Shown here: piece after piece, positions 45,983 to 55,522 of the stretch
How the letters are laid out: each line of letters opens with the position of its first letter
Numbering within the stretch: the first letter of the stretch is position 1
NCBI RefSeq assembly: GCF_000092065.1
Contig: NC_009368.1
Coordinates: 644,928 to 708,927, forward strand
Length of the DNA: 64,000 bases
Direction: 5' to 3'
Source: Ostreococcus lucimarinus CCE9901
Lineage: Eukaryota; Chlorophyta; Mamiellophyceae; Mamiellales; Bathycoccaceae
Program-made: the position numbers and the translations under genes
Notes under the pieces: model-generated
Databases searched by the model: none
Seen by the model: the letters and a program-made list of their open reading frames with translations, nothing else
What the model was told of the DNA's origin: nothing

Positions 45983-48706
45983 TCACGCCAGCTTTTCCCC
46001 GCAAAACATGTAGTGCGTCGGGCGATAAGGCGTGTACGGCACGCGCCCTTCCTCTTCGGCGTAGTACACGGTCTTGTAGTCCTCGTTCGACAACAACCAC
46101 TTGCGGTGTTCTTTGTTGAAGAAGACGCCGTCCATGGCGAACCACCACTTATATAATCGCTGATCCCAGGATCGCTCTCTACCCTCGCGAGTGACGAAAT
46201 CAATCAACGCTAGGTTACCACCAGGGGCGACCAAATCACTCATGGTCTTCAACGCCTTCTTCCAATCGGGAATCATCGTCAAGCAGTACGAGCACGTCAC
46301 CAAATCCGCTTGCTTGGGCAACTTCTTCTTCACCGCGGCGCTGTTGATGTCACCCTCCACGAAGACCACTTGAGGCGCGAGACCGAGCTCCATCACGCGT
46401 TCGCGCGCCATTTCAAGTAGGGCGTCAGATAAATCGCACAAGTACACCTTGGTGTTGCACTTTCTCACGTGACCGACGACGAACTCAACGTCGCGCGCCG
46501 TGCCGCAGCCGACAGAAATCCAAGTCTTCGGTTCTTTCGCCCACGGAATGACGTGGCGCATGAACAAATCACGAGCGGGTAACAACGCCTCGCGGAAACC
46601 GTCGTAGTTCTTGCCCTGTTTCTTGTAGAACTCGCGCACATCCTTCACTTTGCTCAAGCCTTGCTTTGCCATCGCCAACATAACCGAGACATCCGCCCCG
46701 AACGAGTTCGTGAACGTGCGACCGCTGCCCTTTTGCACGATCATCTCCGGATTATAGTTTTTCGGCGTAGGCGCGATAAACTGCGTGAGATACCAGCCAA
46801 CGCGATCGTAATCTGGTACTAGAGTTCCATCGAGATGCGCGAGCACCGGAGAGTGCACGCAATCGGCGAACGAACGCCAAAAGATGCGACCCTTTTCCTT
46901 ATCCATGTTCGCCACCACCTTTGAAATGTTCTCCGCAATCATCTCCGCCGGCATCCAGTCCATGGAATCGAGCAGCGAAGCGATGGTGATCGAGCCCGGG
47001 CCTTCGCGAACGGCGGCATCAGCCCAGGTACCGTGGAAGAGGTCGACGCGGTCGACTCTCTTCTTCAGGTTGGTAAAGTTCTTCTTCTCCAAGTAGCGCG
47101 GGCAGCAATCGGGAGCGAATTCACCGACGATGTAGCCGTAGTAGAAGTAGTTATTAGGCTTCCACACACGCACCTTGAGGACTTCCACCAAGCGATCGGC
47201 GAACACCTCCGGGTTGCGGCTCAACAAGTTGAGTTGCTCGAGAGGCACGCCGCCTAGCGGCGCGATCCAACTCCACAAGAACGTCATCGAGCACAACTTC
47301 AACGTCAACCAGAAAAAGATGCCGCCCGGACTATCTTCAAACTGTTCGCGGTTCATCACGCGTCTGCGCATGCCCGACAGGCGCAGCGGAAAGCACAAAA
47401 TTTTCGCCATCAGACCAGACGTGCCGGCGTACATGAAGTTGTCTCGGAACAAGTTGTGATTGTCATCCCAAAACTCAGCGGTTTCGGGCTTGAGCAGCGG
47501 GCGTAACTTGGACTCGTAGACAGATGTGAACACTTTGTAGTTCGAGCGACCCCAAATGTCGAAGAACTGCTCCCAGTTCAACGCACGAATGCACGCCAGC
47601 TTGAGCTCGAGGGTGTGCAACTGCGCGGCGTTCATGTCGACGGCGATGATCTTCTTCGGACCTTGGCACAGGTAGTCCAGAACGTTGCAGCCAGCGGAAG
47701 AGATCGTCAGAACCACGTCTTGGTCGTTCATGTGCATCACCTTGTGATCGACCGCGGGATCTTCCCAAGAAATATTGTAGATGATTTTCTTGCGGCCGAT
47801 GGACGTCATGATGAAGTTTTGCGTGTACACATCGTGCACAACGACGCCAAAACGATACATAAAGATCAAGAGAATGGTCGCGTGCATGACAATAATTGGG
47901 ACCGACGGCGGCTGAGTGTACTTGGTGTAAACCAAGTCGTACGCCGCGTAGGCGTGCGCCATCGTGTTCGCCGCCAACATCATCGCGAAGAGCACGAGCT
48001 TCCCCTTGAAAGGCATGCGCTTACGACCGTGCGAACGCATCAAGTATCCACGAACCCAACGCTGGAACTCTTTTACGTGCAGCATTAACAGACTGAGGCC
48101 GACGGTGAACACAAGAGTAGAGAACTGCGCCGCCTTGTAAATCAACACCGTGTGGAACACGATGCGGGTGAGAAAGTACAAGACGCCAAACAGCAAGCTC
48201 GGTCGCTGCTTGTTTTGCACTTCGTGGAACGCCAACAACATGATCGGCAGCTCTTCCACGAGCGCAATGGCAAACAAGGACGTGAGACCGTCGTGAATCA
48301 AGTATGCGCACACCGCGATGTACAAAAAGTGGTGCGTCCAGCCGTCGTCGTACGTCAGCAAGTTTTCGTAGTGCATGCTGCCGAGAAACAAGTCCATGAT
48401 GCAGTAACCGATGAAGAATATAGCGGCGTATCGCGACAAATCCGTTTCGTTGTCAATCGTCGCCGTGAACCCGTCGTGGCAGACGTGGTAAAACAAGTAC
48501 AACCCGACGAAGGATGTGACAAAGGACGAGTACAGCGTCAAGTACCACGAGTGATCGGGAAGCTTTAAGAAGCGCAAAAAGTAGTACACGAACGCGCACG
48601 CGATCATGTTCGACCCTAAGAGTATCATATCATTACCAGAAAATCGCACGTTCTCCGCCAAGAACTGCGCCATCTGCGCCGACGCCGTCGCGATTTGAGC
48701 CACCAT
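45983..48706 (-). CDS. BTA1: TLC-domain / BtaA / BtaB fused betaine-lipid (DGTS) synthase
   Basis: One open frame of 907 residues joins three modules. Residues about 25-285 are a multi-pass TLC-like membrane domain, with GYCIMDLFLGSMHYENLL, GWTHHFLYIAVCAYLIH and LVEELPIMLLAFHEVQ. Residues about 295-640 match BtaA (3-amino-3-carboxypropyl transfer from S-adenosylmethionine to diacylglycerol): NISWEDPAVDHKVM, then DVVLTISSAGCNVLDYL and KKIIAVDMNAAQLHTLELKL. Residues about 690-900 match BtaB, the N-methyltransferase: WISVGCGTARDVEFVVG, then DLVTCSYCLTMIPDW. Together they make diacylglyceryl-trimethylhomoserine, the betaine lipid that replaces phosphatidylcholine in many algae. On the minus strand a TAG acceptor (48729-48728) preceded by ACTGAC lies just upstream of the start codon, so a 5' intron is likely and the first exon may be missing. 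Confidence 0.92.
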   Translation of the reverse strand: MVAQIATASAQMAQFLAENVRFSGNDMILLGSNMIACAFVYYFLRFLKLPDHSWYLTLYSSFVTSFVGLYLFYHVCHDGFTATIDNETDLSRYAAIFFIGYCIMDLFLGSMHYENLLTYDDGWTHHFLYIAVCAYLIHDGLTSLFAIALVEELPIMLLAFHEVQNKQRPSLLFGVLYFLTRIVFHTVLIYKAAQFSTLVFTVGLSLLMLHVKEFQRWVRGYLMRSHGRKRMPFKGKLVLFAMMLAANTMAHAYAAYDLVYTKYTQPPSVPIIVMHATILLIFMYRFGVVVHDVYTQNFIMTSIGRKKIIYNISWEDPAVDHKVMHMNDQDVVLTISSAGCNVLDYLCQGPKKIIAVDMNAAQLHTLELKLACIRALNWEQFFDIWGRSNYKVFTSVYESKLRPLLKPETAEFWDDNHNLFRDNFMYAGTSGLMAKILCFPLRLSGMRRRVMNREQFEDSPGGIFFWLTLKLCSMTFLWSWIAPLGGVPLEQLNLLSRNPEVFADRLVEVLKVRVWKPNNYFYYGYIVGEFAPDCCPRYLEKKNFTNLKKRVDRVDLFHGTWADAAVREGPGSITIASLLDSMDWMPAEMIAENISKVVANMDKEKGRIFWRSFADCVHSPVLAHLDGTLVPDYDRVGWYLTQFIAPTPKNYNPEMIVQKGSGRTFTNSFGADVSVMLAMAKQGLSKVKDVREFYKKQGKNYDGFREALLPARDLFMRHVIPWAKEPKTWISVGCGTARDVEFVVGHVRKCNTKVYLCDLSDALLEMARERVMELGLAPQVVFVEGDINSAAVKKKLPKQADLVTCSYCLTMIPDWKKALKTMSDLVAPGGNLALIDFVTREGRERSWDQRLYKWWFAMDGVFFNKEHRKWLLSNEDYKTVYYAEEEGRVPYTPYRPTHYMFCGEKLA

Positions 48707-49349
48707 GTCGAGCGTCTCCTTCGTCTCCTACGAGCGCGTCAAAAATCACCACACGTCAGTCGATGCGCCATGATCAACGCCTTCCTCGCTGGCAGATCCA
48801 TCATTCTATGCGTTCACATCGCAGCCATCGCTCGCTCGTTCGCCACGATGGAATTTCCCTCGCATCCTCGCCCGCGCGTTCGCGAGATCGCCCGTCACTA
48901 TCCACAAGCGCCTCGCCGCGAGCCGTCCCGGTCCCCGCCGCGCCCGTTCGCGTCCATTCGCGCGTCCGAGTCCACTCGAGCGTTTCGAGCGCGCGTCTTT
49001 CGCGCGTTTCCCCGACGCGCGCGCGCGCGCGTCCACCGTGGACGCCGCACCGCGCGCGAACGCGTCGCATATTCCATCGGCGCGAACTTTTCGACGGCGA
49101 CCGATCGTCGTCGTCGTCGCGCGCGCGTCGTCGCGTCGCGTCGCATCGCTCGACGCACCGATGACTCGAACGCGTGCGCCCCGACGCGTCCGCACGACCG
49201 AGCGTCGTCGACTGCGGTGACGTCGCGCGTCTCGAAAGATGTGTTCGATGACGCGCACGAACCGGCCGCGCGTCGCCCGCTGTTTGATTATTTGGTTTTC
49301 GCGGCCGCGCGAGAAGGACGAGGCGACTACATACTCTTACAAATGCGCG
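48707..49349. other. Upstream region of BTA1, 643 bp
   Basis: On the minus strand it holds a likely 5' intron end for BTA1: ACTGACGTG near 48757-48749, then an AG acceptor at 48729-48728. On the plus strand an open frame (48770-49390) ends in a stretch that reads somewhat like protein (PLFDYLVFAAAREGRGDYIL), but it has no recognised homologue and overlaps the next gene. I do not call a gene here. Confidence 0.4.
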
Positions 49350-49973
49350 CTAAAACGACGACGAAGGCGCGTCCCAAGCGGTGGTGGTGACGACCGTCCA
49401 TCCCGCGCGCGCGGGCGCGCACGCGCGGCGAACGAGCGAGGCCAAGTCTTCGGCGACGCGCGCGGCGGCGCGCTTGGGCGGCGGGCGCGCGAACTCTCGC
49501 GAGACGACGCTCGAGCGTTCGGTGGAAGCCGCGTCGACGGCGACGCGCACGAACACTCTCGGGACGCTTCCAGCGTATGATTCCGCCCACGCCGCGTTCG
49601 TGCTCACGTCGCGGACGCAGAGCGCGAAATCTCGCAGGCACTCGAGCGAGGCGCCGGGCGGCGCGCGGGCGGCGGCGTCCACGGCGGCGTCGAGCTTGTC
49701 TTTCAGACCGTCGCACAGACAGCATCCGGGCTTGGTGTACACCACGATGGTGTTCGCGGCGACGTCATCGTGCGCGCCGTCGTCCTCGTCGTCGTCGCGT
49801 GCGAATCCGTCGTCCGCGCGCGCGCGCGTCGTCGGTCGGCGCGTGGACATTCGCACGTGCACTCGAACCGTCGCGCTCGGACGCGCTCGAGACGCTCGAG
49901 ACGCGCGAGATGCGCGAGACGTCGACGCGTCGAGCGTGCGGGACGCCGCGACGTCGACTCGGGCGAGGGACAT
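49350..49973 (-). CDS. Glutaredoxin-like (DUF836) protein, plastid-targeted
   Basis: The start at 49973 gives 207 residues. The first 65 residues are Ser/Arg/Ala-rich (RTLDASTSRASRASRASRAR) and fit a plastid transit peptide. The thioredoxin-fold domain begins at about 76 with IVVYTKPGCCLCDGLKDKL, where CCLC (CxxC type) is the redox motif, and continues with FALCVRDVSTNAAWAESYAG and SVPRVFVRV, which has the cis-Pro. This matches the short glutaredoxin-like family conserved in plants and cyanobacteria, of unknown target. After 150 the tail is extended and shows no known domain. An upstream ATG at 50135 is in frame, but that part reads as non-coding. Confidence 0.78.
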   Translation of the reverse strand: MSLARVDVAASRTLDASTSRASRASRASRARPSATVRVHVRMSTRRPTTRARADDGFARDDDEDDGAHDDVAANTIVVYTKPGCCLCDGLKDKLDAAVDAAARAPPGASLECLRDFALCVRDVSTNAAWAESYAGSVPRVFVRVAVDAASTERSSVVSREFARPPPKRAAARVAEDLASLVRRACAPARAGWTVVTTTAWDAPSSSF

Positions 49974-50202
49974 CGCGAGTCGAACGACGCGGCGTCGCGA
50001 AGTGTCGTACGCGCCGCGCGGCGGTTGGCGAGCGCGGGCGTCGCCGGCGGCGTTCTGCGACGGACGCGACGGGCGGGATTCGCGATGTGGGTGCGATTCA
50101 CGATGTGTATCAACATAACATACACGTACGCCCACATCGCAAGGTGGTGAGTGGATGGCTAAGAAATCCTAAGAGATTGTGAACGAGCGCGAGCTCGCTC
50201 GT

Positions 50203-51063
50203 TTACTTCTTCGCGCCCTTCTTCTTCGCCGCTCGCGCCTTAATCTCACGGAGCGCCGCATCACGCGCCGCGGCGCGCACTTCCGGCTTTTCGTTACGCT
50301 TCTTCGCGAGCACCTGTGAAGTTGCGGTGATGATCACCACTCGTCAGTCTCTCGTTCGCGTCGGTTCGCCTCGCGATTTGAAACCCTCGCCGCGCGACGC
50401 GTCGCGTTCGTCGATGCATCCATCGATCGCGACGGCCGCCCTGACCGTGCGTCGACGACCGCATCGCCTTGCCTCGCGCTCGACTCCACCCATAGTCATC
50501 GCGCGCCGTCCATTCGACGTCTCTCCGCGCGCGTCGCTCGTCGTCGACGCACCTCCAAGGAAGCCCCAACCAAAGATCGCGTGAACGCGCTCTTGTTCAC
50601 CCGTCGCTTCTTCGTGCGAGTGCTAGCTTCGATGTCCTGCGTCGCGAAAACGAAATAATATCCAGTCAATCATCGACGTCACTCGATCGCGCGATCATCG
50701 CCGCGCGCGTCGGTCGTCGCGAACGACGATCGTTCGCCGAAGCCCTAACGACGATCGCCGATGGCTGGTGCGCGCGCTCGCACGCCGCGCGCGCGTTCTC
50801 CCGCGCCTCGCGCGCGCGCGAGCGAGAGAGGTGAAATATTCGACATCGATCCCTCGTCGCGTCGTCCTCCTCACCTTCTTGTGCGCCTTGCGGTACGTCG
50901 TCGTCCACGCCAACTTGGCGGGTTTCTTCTTTTGCGCGTGCATCTTCTTCGACTTGCCGTTCAGGAACAGGAACGTCGTGGAGTCGATCTTCGTCAGGCG
51001 CGTGCCGTGGCCGGGGTAGACGCGCAGCCCGCTGAACGCGCACTTCTCGGTCTTGAGCACCAT
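50203..51063 (-). CDS. RPL24: 60S ribosomal protein eL24 (RPL24), three exons
   Basis: The coding sequence joins 51063-50875, 50636-50553 and 50313-50203 on the minus strand, all in phase 0, for 127 residues. Exon 1 encodes MVLKTEKCAFSGLRVYPGHG and ends TTYRKAHKK. Exon 2 encodes DIEASTRTKKRRVNKSAFTR followed by SLVGASLE. Exon 3 encodes VLAKKRNEKPEVRAAARDAA and ends KKKGAKK. Intron 1 has donor GTGAGG and a TTGAC branch sequence. Intron 2 has donor GTGCGT and ACTGAC. The CxxSG zinc-ribbon start and the KPEVRxAARxAAxREIK helix are typical of eL24, which bridges the subunits. The short exons are not visible as long frames, so the gene is easily reported as a fragment. Confidence 0.95.
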
Positions 51064-51284
51064 GACGTCGGCGGTTCGCTCGCGTCGCGGAGAGACGGTC
51101 TGGCGACGACGCGCGGGGCGTCCGTCGAGCGGTCACGTGCGCGCCTCGGGACGGGGTTTTGTGGTCCGTGTGACGCGCGACTGGTCGACCGGTCGAGTCT
51201 CGCGCCGACCGACGGTTCGTCACCGTCCGTCGCGCGTCGTCGTCGCGCGCGCGCTCGACGTCGAATCGCGCGGGCGAGGCGCGA

Positions 51285-53723
51285 ATGCGAGCGATCGCTC
51301 GAATGGTGCTCGCGGTGGCCGGTGCGGTGATCCTGGCGCGTCGCGCGAACGCGCCGAAGGGGCGAAGATTGTCGCGGACGAGGACGAAGACGCGCGGCGA
51401 ACGCGCGGCGGCGACGAAGGAAAGCGGCGACGGGGGGGGCGAGCGAGGGCGAGACGACGACGTGAACGATGCGGAGGACGCGAACGCGCGGCGCGCGTAC
51501 GCGGACGACGCGAACGCGCCGGAGAAACCTCGAGCGAGGCGCGAGACGCGTCTCGTAAAGTTTGGCGTCGTCGAGGGCGAGAACCGCGGCGAGGACGCGA
51601 TGGATCCAGCGCGGACGATAGAGGACGATTTGTTTTGGTTGCGAGACGACGAACGGAAGAGCGATGAGATTTTAAAGCACTTGGAGCGGGAAAATGCGTA
51701 CACGGAAGCGCACACTGAACATCTGAAAAAATTGGAGACGAAGATTTACGAAGAAATCATCGCGACGATTGAAGAGACGGATGTGGACGTGCGCTTCGCG
51801 TGGGGCGATCGTCACGAGTATTGGGTCAAGACGCAAAAGGGCAAGGCGTATCCGATCATTTATCGATGCGAGCGCGCGAATGGAAAGCACGTGGAGAAGG
51901 TTTTGGACGTCAACGAGGTCGCCGCCGAGATGAAGTATTGCTCGCTCGGCGGGTTCAAGCCGTCGCCCACGCACGACGTGTTAGCGTATGCCATCGACGC
52001 CACGGGGTTCGAAACGTACACGGTTCGGTTCAAGGACTTGAATACGAATGAGCTCTTGGACGACGTCCTCGAGGGATGCGCGGGCGGCGTGAGCTGGGGA
52101 GGCGGCGTCAATCGCGAGGTGTATTACTCGACGATGGACGACGCTCATCGCCCGGACAAGGTGTGGCGCCACACCATGGGAACGCCGCAATCGAGCGACG
52201 TGTGCGTGCTCGAAGAGCCTGACGAGTTGTTTAACGTCGGGTTCTCGCGAACGTCGAGCGGACGATACATGATGCTCGAGTCTGAATCCACGGAAGAAAA
52301 CGAGTGTTATGTCATCGATTTGGACGCCGCGGACGCGGCGCCGGATGTGCGTCTTGTGCAAAAGCGATCGCCACTCCATCGGTACTACTTGGAACATCGA
52401 GGCGATACGTTTTACGTGCTGACGAACAAGGACGAGAAGATAAATTTCGAGCTCTTGATGACGCCCGTCGACGCCTTAGGGCAAGACAACTGGGTGCCAG
52501 TCGTCGACGGCGCCGGCGCGCCGGTGTTCGCGTACGACGATAAACGCACGCTCGAAAGTTTCTTCGCCTGTAAGAACCACCTCGTCATCGATGGTCGCGA
52601 AAACGGCTTCAGCGCGATGTGGGTCGTGCGTCTGAGCGAGGAAAGCGGCGAGGTGGTCGACTGGCACAAGACGGAGTGGCCGAGCGAAAACGCCCTCGTG
52701 TACCCAAGCGTCGCCGGTGAGACGCTTCGATGTGTCGGCGCCAATCAAGTGTGGGACACAAACGAGATTTACGTGTCGTATTCCTCGCTCAATCAGCCGC
52801 GCACAGTGTACAAGTACGACATGAACACCAAGTCAAAGAAGGAGATGAAAAAGACTCCGGTGAAGGGCTTCGATACGAGTAAGTATACAACGATGCGACT
52901 CGAAGTCACCGCGCGCGACGGCGTCAAGGTTCCGGTGTCCATCGCGTTTAAAACGAATTTGCGAGCGCACCGAGGACCACTGTTGTTGGAGGGTTACGGC
53001 TCTTACGGTATAAGCAACGATCCGGCTTTCATGCGCACGGCGGTGCCGCTTATGGACCGCGGCGTTACCATCGCTATAGCGCACATTCGTGGTGGTGGAG
53101 AGATGGGACGCGAGTGGTACGAGAAGCAAGGCAAGTACTTCACTAAGCTCAACACGTTTCATGATTTCATCGACGTCGCCGAACATTTAGTGAGCACGGG
53201 GTGGACACAACCGAGCAAACTCGCGATTAGCGGTCGGAGCGCCGGCGGTTTGCTCATGGGGGCCACGCTCAACATGCGGCCGGACTTATTCCGATGCGTC
53301 GTTGCGGGCGTTCCGTTTGTGGACGTCATGGTGTCCATGTGCGATCCCTCGATTCCCTTGACCACGGGCGAGTGGCTGGAGTGGGGTAATCCGAACGTCG
53401 AGAAATATTTCGATTACATGATGAAGTACGCGCCTATGGAAAACATACGACCCATGGAGGTTGCCCCGGATGTGCTCATCACCGCGGGATTGTACGATCC
53501 GCGCGTCGCGTATTGGGAATCCGCCAAGTACGCCGCTCGTTTGCGCGATGCCGTCAAAAATGGTGCGCGCGTGTTGCTCAAGACAGATCTCAGCGCCGGT
53601 CACTTCAGCGCGAGCGACAGATATCAGCACTTCAAGCAAACCGCGTTCGAGCACGCGTTTACGCTCGAATGCCTCGGGCTCGCCGGTAAGAACGTCGCCC
53701 CGAAATGGATCTCATCAAAGTAG
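51285..53723 (+). CDS. Oligopeptidase B (prolyl oligopeptidase family, S9A)
   Basis: The 812-residue protein begins with a hydrophobic segment (MVLAVAGAVILARRANA, residues 7-23) that could be a signal anchor or part of a transit peptide, and a charged linker. The S9A propeller domain covers about 100-520 (DDLFWLRDDERKSDEILKHL, then CSLGGFKPSPTHDVLAYAID). The hydrolase domain follows, with RGPLLLEGYGSYGISNDPAF, then HIRGGGEMGREWYEKQGK and the nucleophile Ser652 in SGRSAGGLLMGA. The acid lies in GLYDPRVAYWE and the His in SAGHFSASDRYQ. Oligopeptidase B cuts short peptides after Arg and Lys; in plants such enzymes may clear presequence peptides in organelles. It is divergent from RPL24, 221 bp away. 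Confidence 0.92.
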   Translation: MRAIARMVLAVAGAVILARRANAPKGRRLSRTRTKTRGERAAATKESGDGGGERGRDDDVNDAEDANARRAYADDANAPEKPRARRETRLVKFGVVEGENRGEDAMDPARTIEDDLFWLRDDERKSDEILKHLERENAYTEAHTEHLKKLETKIYEEIIATIEETDVDVRFAWGDRHEYWVKTQKGKAYPIIYRCERANGKHVEKVLDVNEVAAEMKYCSLGGFKPSPTHDVLAYAIDATGFETYTVRFKDLNTNELLDDVLEGCAGGVSWGGGVNREVYYSTMDDAHRPDKVWRHTMGTPQSSDVCVLEEPDELFNVGFSRTSSGRYMMLESESTEENECYVIDLDAADAAPDVRLVQKRSPLHRYYLEHRGDTFYVLTNKDEKINFELLMTPVDALGQDNWVPVVDGAGAPVFAYDDKRTLESFFACKNHLVIDGRENGFSAMWVVRLSEESGEVVDWHKTEWPSENALVYPSVAGETLRCVGANQVWDTNEIYVSYSSLNQPRTVYKYDMNTKSKKEMKKTPVKGFDTSKYTTMRLEVTARDGVKVPVSIAFKTNLRAHRGPLLLEGYGSYGISNDPAFMRTAVPLMDRGVTIAIAHIRGGGEMGREWYEKQGKYFTKLNTFHDFIDVAEHLVSTGWTQPSKLAISGRSAGGLLMGATLNMRPDLFRCVVAGVPFVDVMVSMCDPSIPLTTGEWLEWGNPNVEKYFDYMMKYAPMENIRPMEVAPDVLITAGLYDPRVAYWESAKYAARLRDAVKNGARVLLKTDLSAGHFSASDRYQHFKQTAFEHAFTLECLGLAGKNVAPKWISSK

Positions 53724-53785
53724 GCCTATGTCATCGAATTGATTTATAACGCTATGTGTGCTATCGCGGCGCTCGCGCGTTCTCG

Positions 53786-54214
53786 TCAACCGCCGCCGAA
53801 CCAACCTCGTCCGCGTCTCTCCTTCTCACGCTTTCGCGCATCTTCCAACCACTGCGGTGTGTGATACAAAAACGGGTCGCGCGGTTCGTCCCCGACTTCG
53901 CTTCGCATGCACTTGACGAACAACGACCACGCCGGCGGCGTCGTCAGTAGAGGATTGCCCTCAAACAACGATTGCACCACGTCCTCGAGCCTATCGTTGC
54001 AACGATGTTGACGCGCGCGTTTGGTGGTCGCATACAACTCAATGCCGCCGCGATAACCGTGCGACGCTCGAGCCTTAGCACCGTCGTCTTCGGCGCTCGA
54101 ACTCGCGGCGAACGCGAATCGAGACGATCGTCGCGGCTGCGACTCCGACGACGACGCGTCGTGCGCGGACGACGCGCGCTCGACGTCGATCACGCGCGCG
54201 CCAACGCTCGCCAT
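53786..54214 (-). CDS. Conserved-looking protein of unknown function
   Basis: This 142-residue frame starts MASVGARVIDVERASSAHDA and has a Ser/Arg/Ala-rich first part, possibly a transit peptide. The second half (about 70-142) has protein-like composition: RLEDVVQSLFEGNPLLTTPP, then AWSLFVKCMRSEVGDEPRDP, FLYHTPQWLEDARKREKERR and WFGGG at the end. I do not recognise a family. On the minus strand an ACTGACGAG followed by a CAG acceptor (about 54513-54480) lies upstream, which may be a 5' intron. It is tail-to-tail with oligopeptidase B. Confidence 0.55.
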   Translation of the reverse strand: MASVGARVIDVERASSAHDASSSESQPRRSSRFAFAASSSAEDDGAKARASHGYRGGIELYATTKRARQHRCNDRLEDVVQSLFEGNPLLTTPPAWSLFVKCMRSEVGDEPRDPFLYHTPQWLEDARKREKERRGRGWFGGG

Positions 54215-54602
54215 CGCGCGATGTGTGACACCGCCGCGCGCTCGAATCGTTCGGATGCGCTCGGGAGTGAAGTGAAGACGAGCGCTCCGCGGCGGCTCGA
54301 GCGAGCCGCCGTCGCGTCGACTCGGTCGAGCACGCGCGAGCTTAGAAGAATCGCAAATGTAATTTAAACACGCTACATACGTCCTACGCTCGCTTGACGA
54401 TCGTCAGAAAGACGAAAGCGTCGAGGGAAGTGTCTGAGGCGTTCCGCGCCGGAAATCGTCGCGCTCGCGCGATTTATTGGCTGCGCGAGAAGAAGAGAAC
54501 GACGCTCGTCAGTCAAAAGTGGTCGGGATTTCGCGCGTTCACGTTCGCATTAACGCGCATGCCGTTTGCATCGCGCGCGCTCGAGGGAATGTGAATGTGT
54601 AC
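54215..54602. other. Intergenic region with possible 5' intron end, 388 bp
   Basis: On the minus strand this lies between the GCSH stop codon and the unknown gene that starts at 54214. An ACTGACGAG near 54513 and an AG acceptor near 54480 resemble the intron ends seen elsewhere. No donor or upstream coding exon could be fixed. Confidence 0.35.
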
Positions 54603-55522
54603 TTACCAAGAAGCCTCGTACGCGGCCGCATCCATCATCGAGTCAGTCTCAGACGGATTGCTCATCTTCACCTTCATGAGCCAGCCATCCGCAAAGGAGG
54701 ATTCGTTAACCATGCCCGGGGTGTCGTTCAAGTTTTCGTTCACTTCGATGACTTCACCAGAGATCGGGGAGTACACGTCGGAAGCCGCCTTAACAGACTC
54801 GACGACGCCGAAGGACGACTTCGCCTCAACCTTGGAGCCAACTTCCGGAAGTTCGACGTACACGATGTCACCCAATTCAGCCTGTCGTCGAATGCGTTGC
54901 GCGAATGCGTCAGTTTACGAATGCGCATCGATTTATTGTCCCGTGCGTCGCGTTCGCGCGACGTCACGAGCGCGCGCGCGAGTGTTCGTTCGCCCGAGTT
55001 CGCCGCGATCGAGGCCCCCGTCGTCGTCTCACCTGCGCGTGATCGGTGATGCCGACCGTCGCGATATCACCTTCGACCTTGGTCCATTCGTGCGAAGGCA
55101 TGTACTTCAAACCTTCAATCACTGTTCGCGCGACGCACGAGGCGCGCTCGTCAGTCATCGCGTCCACGGTCCCGTCTCCTCGCCTCGCCTTGGCGCGCGT
55201 CGCGCAAGGGGCCCATCCAAACATTCTATCCACACCGCGTCCCGCCCGTGGCGTCGTTTCGCGCGCGCGTCCGCGCTCGTGCGTCTCGCGCGACGTCATC
55301 GGTGCCACGAGCGCCGAGTTCGACCTTCATCGCGGTTCACACGCGCGCCCGAGCGTTCGATCGCGCGTCGGATGACGTTCGGACGTCCGCGCGCGGGCCA
55401 TCGCATCACATCGTCGTCGTCGCACCGGTGGAGTACGCGCGCGCGCCGACCGCGGTCACGCACATGGGCGCAAACGCGGTGGTTTGCTTCGTCCATCTCA
55501 AGAGCGCCGATCGCGCCGACAT
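54603..55522 (-). CDS. GCSH: Glycine cleavage system H protein, three exons, mitochondrial
   Basis: The coding sequence joins 55522-55426, 55121-55033 and 54881-54603 on the minus strand, giving 154 residues. Exon 1 is a mitochondrial presequence ([20 protein letters not shown], then [12 protein letters not shown]) and joins in phase 1 to exon 2, [20 protein letters not shown] and TVGITDHAQ. Exon 3 starts [20 protein letters not shown]. The lipoylated Lys is Lys93 in ESVKAASD. Donors are GTGCGA and GTGAGA, and both introns carry ACTGAC. H protein shuttles the aminomethyl group between the P, T and L proteins, releasing CO2 and ammonia from glycine in photorespiration. An ATG-led frame reading straight through from the intron (55308 or 55224) is not supported by the splice signals. 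Confidence 0.93.

Noticed and set aside
48770-49390. Plus-strand frame ending in PLFDYLVFAAAREGRGDYIL
   Set aside because: The end looks somewhat protein-like, but most of it is Arg-rich, no family is recognised, and it overlaps the glutaredoxin-like gene and the likely BTA1 5' exon region.
54964-55308. GCSH start within the intron ([10 protein letters not shown] or [10 protein letters not shown])
   Set aside because: The stretch contains an ACTGAC and CAG acceptor, and a proper presequence exon with matching phase lies at 55426-55522.
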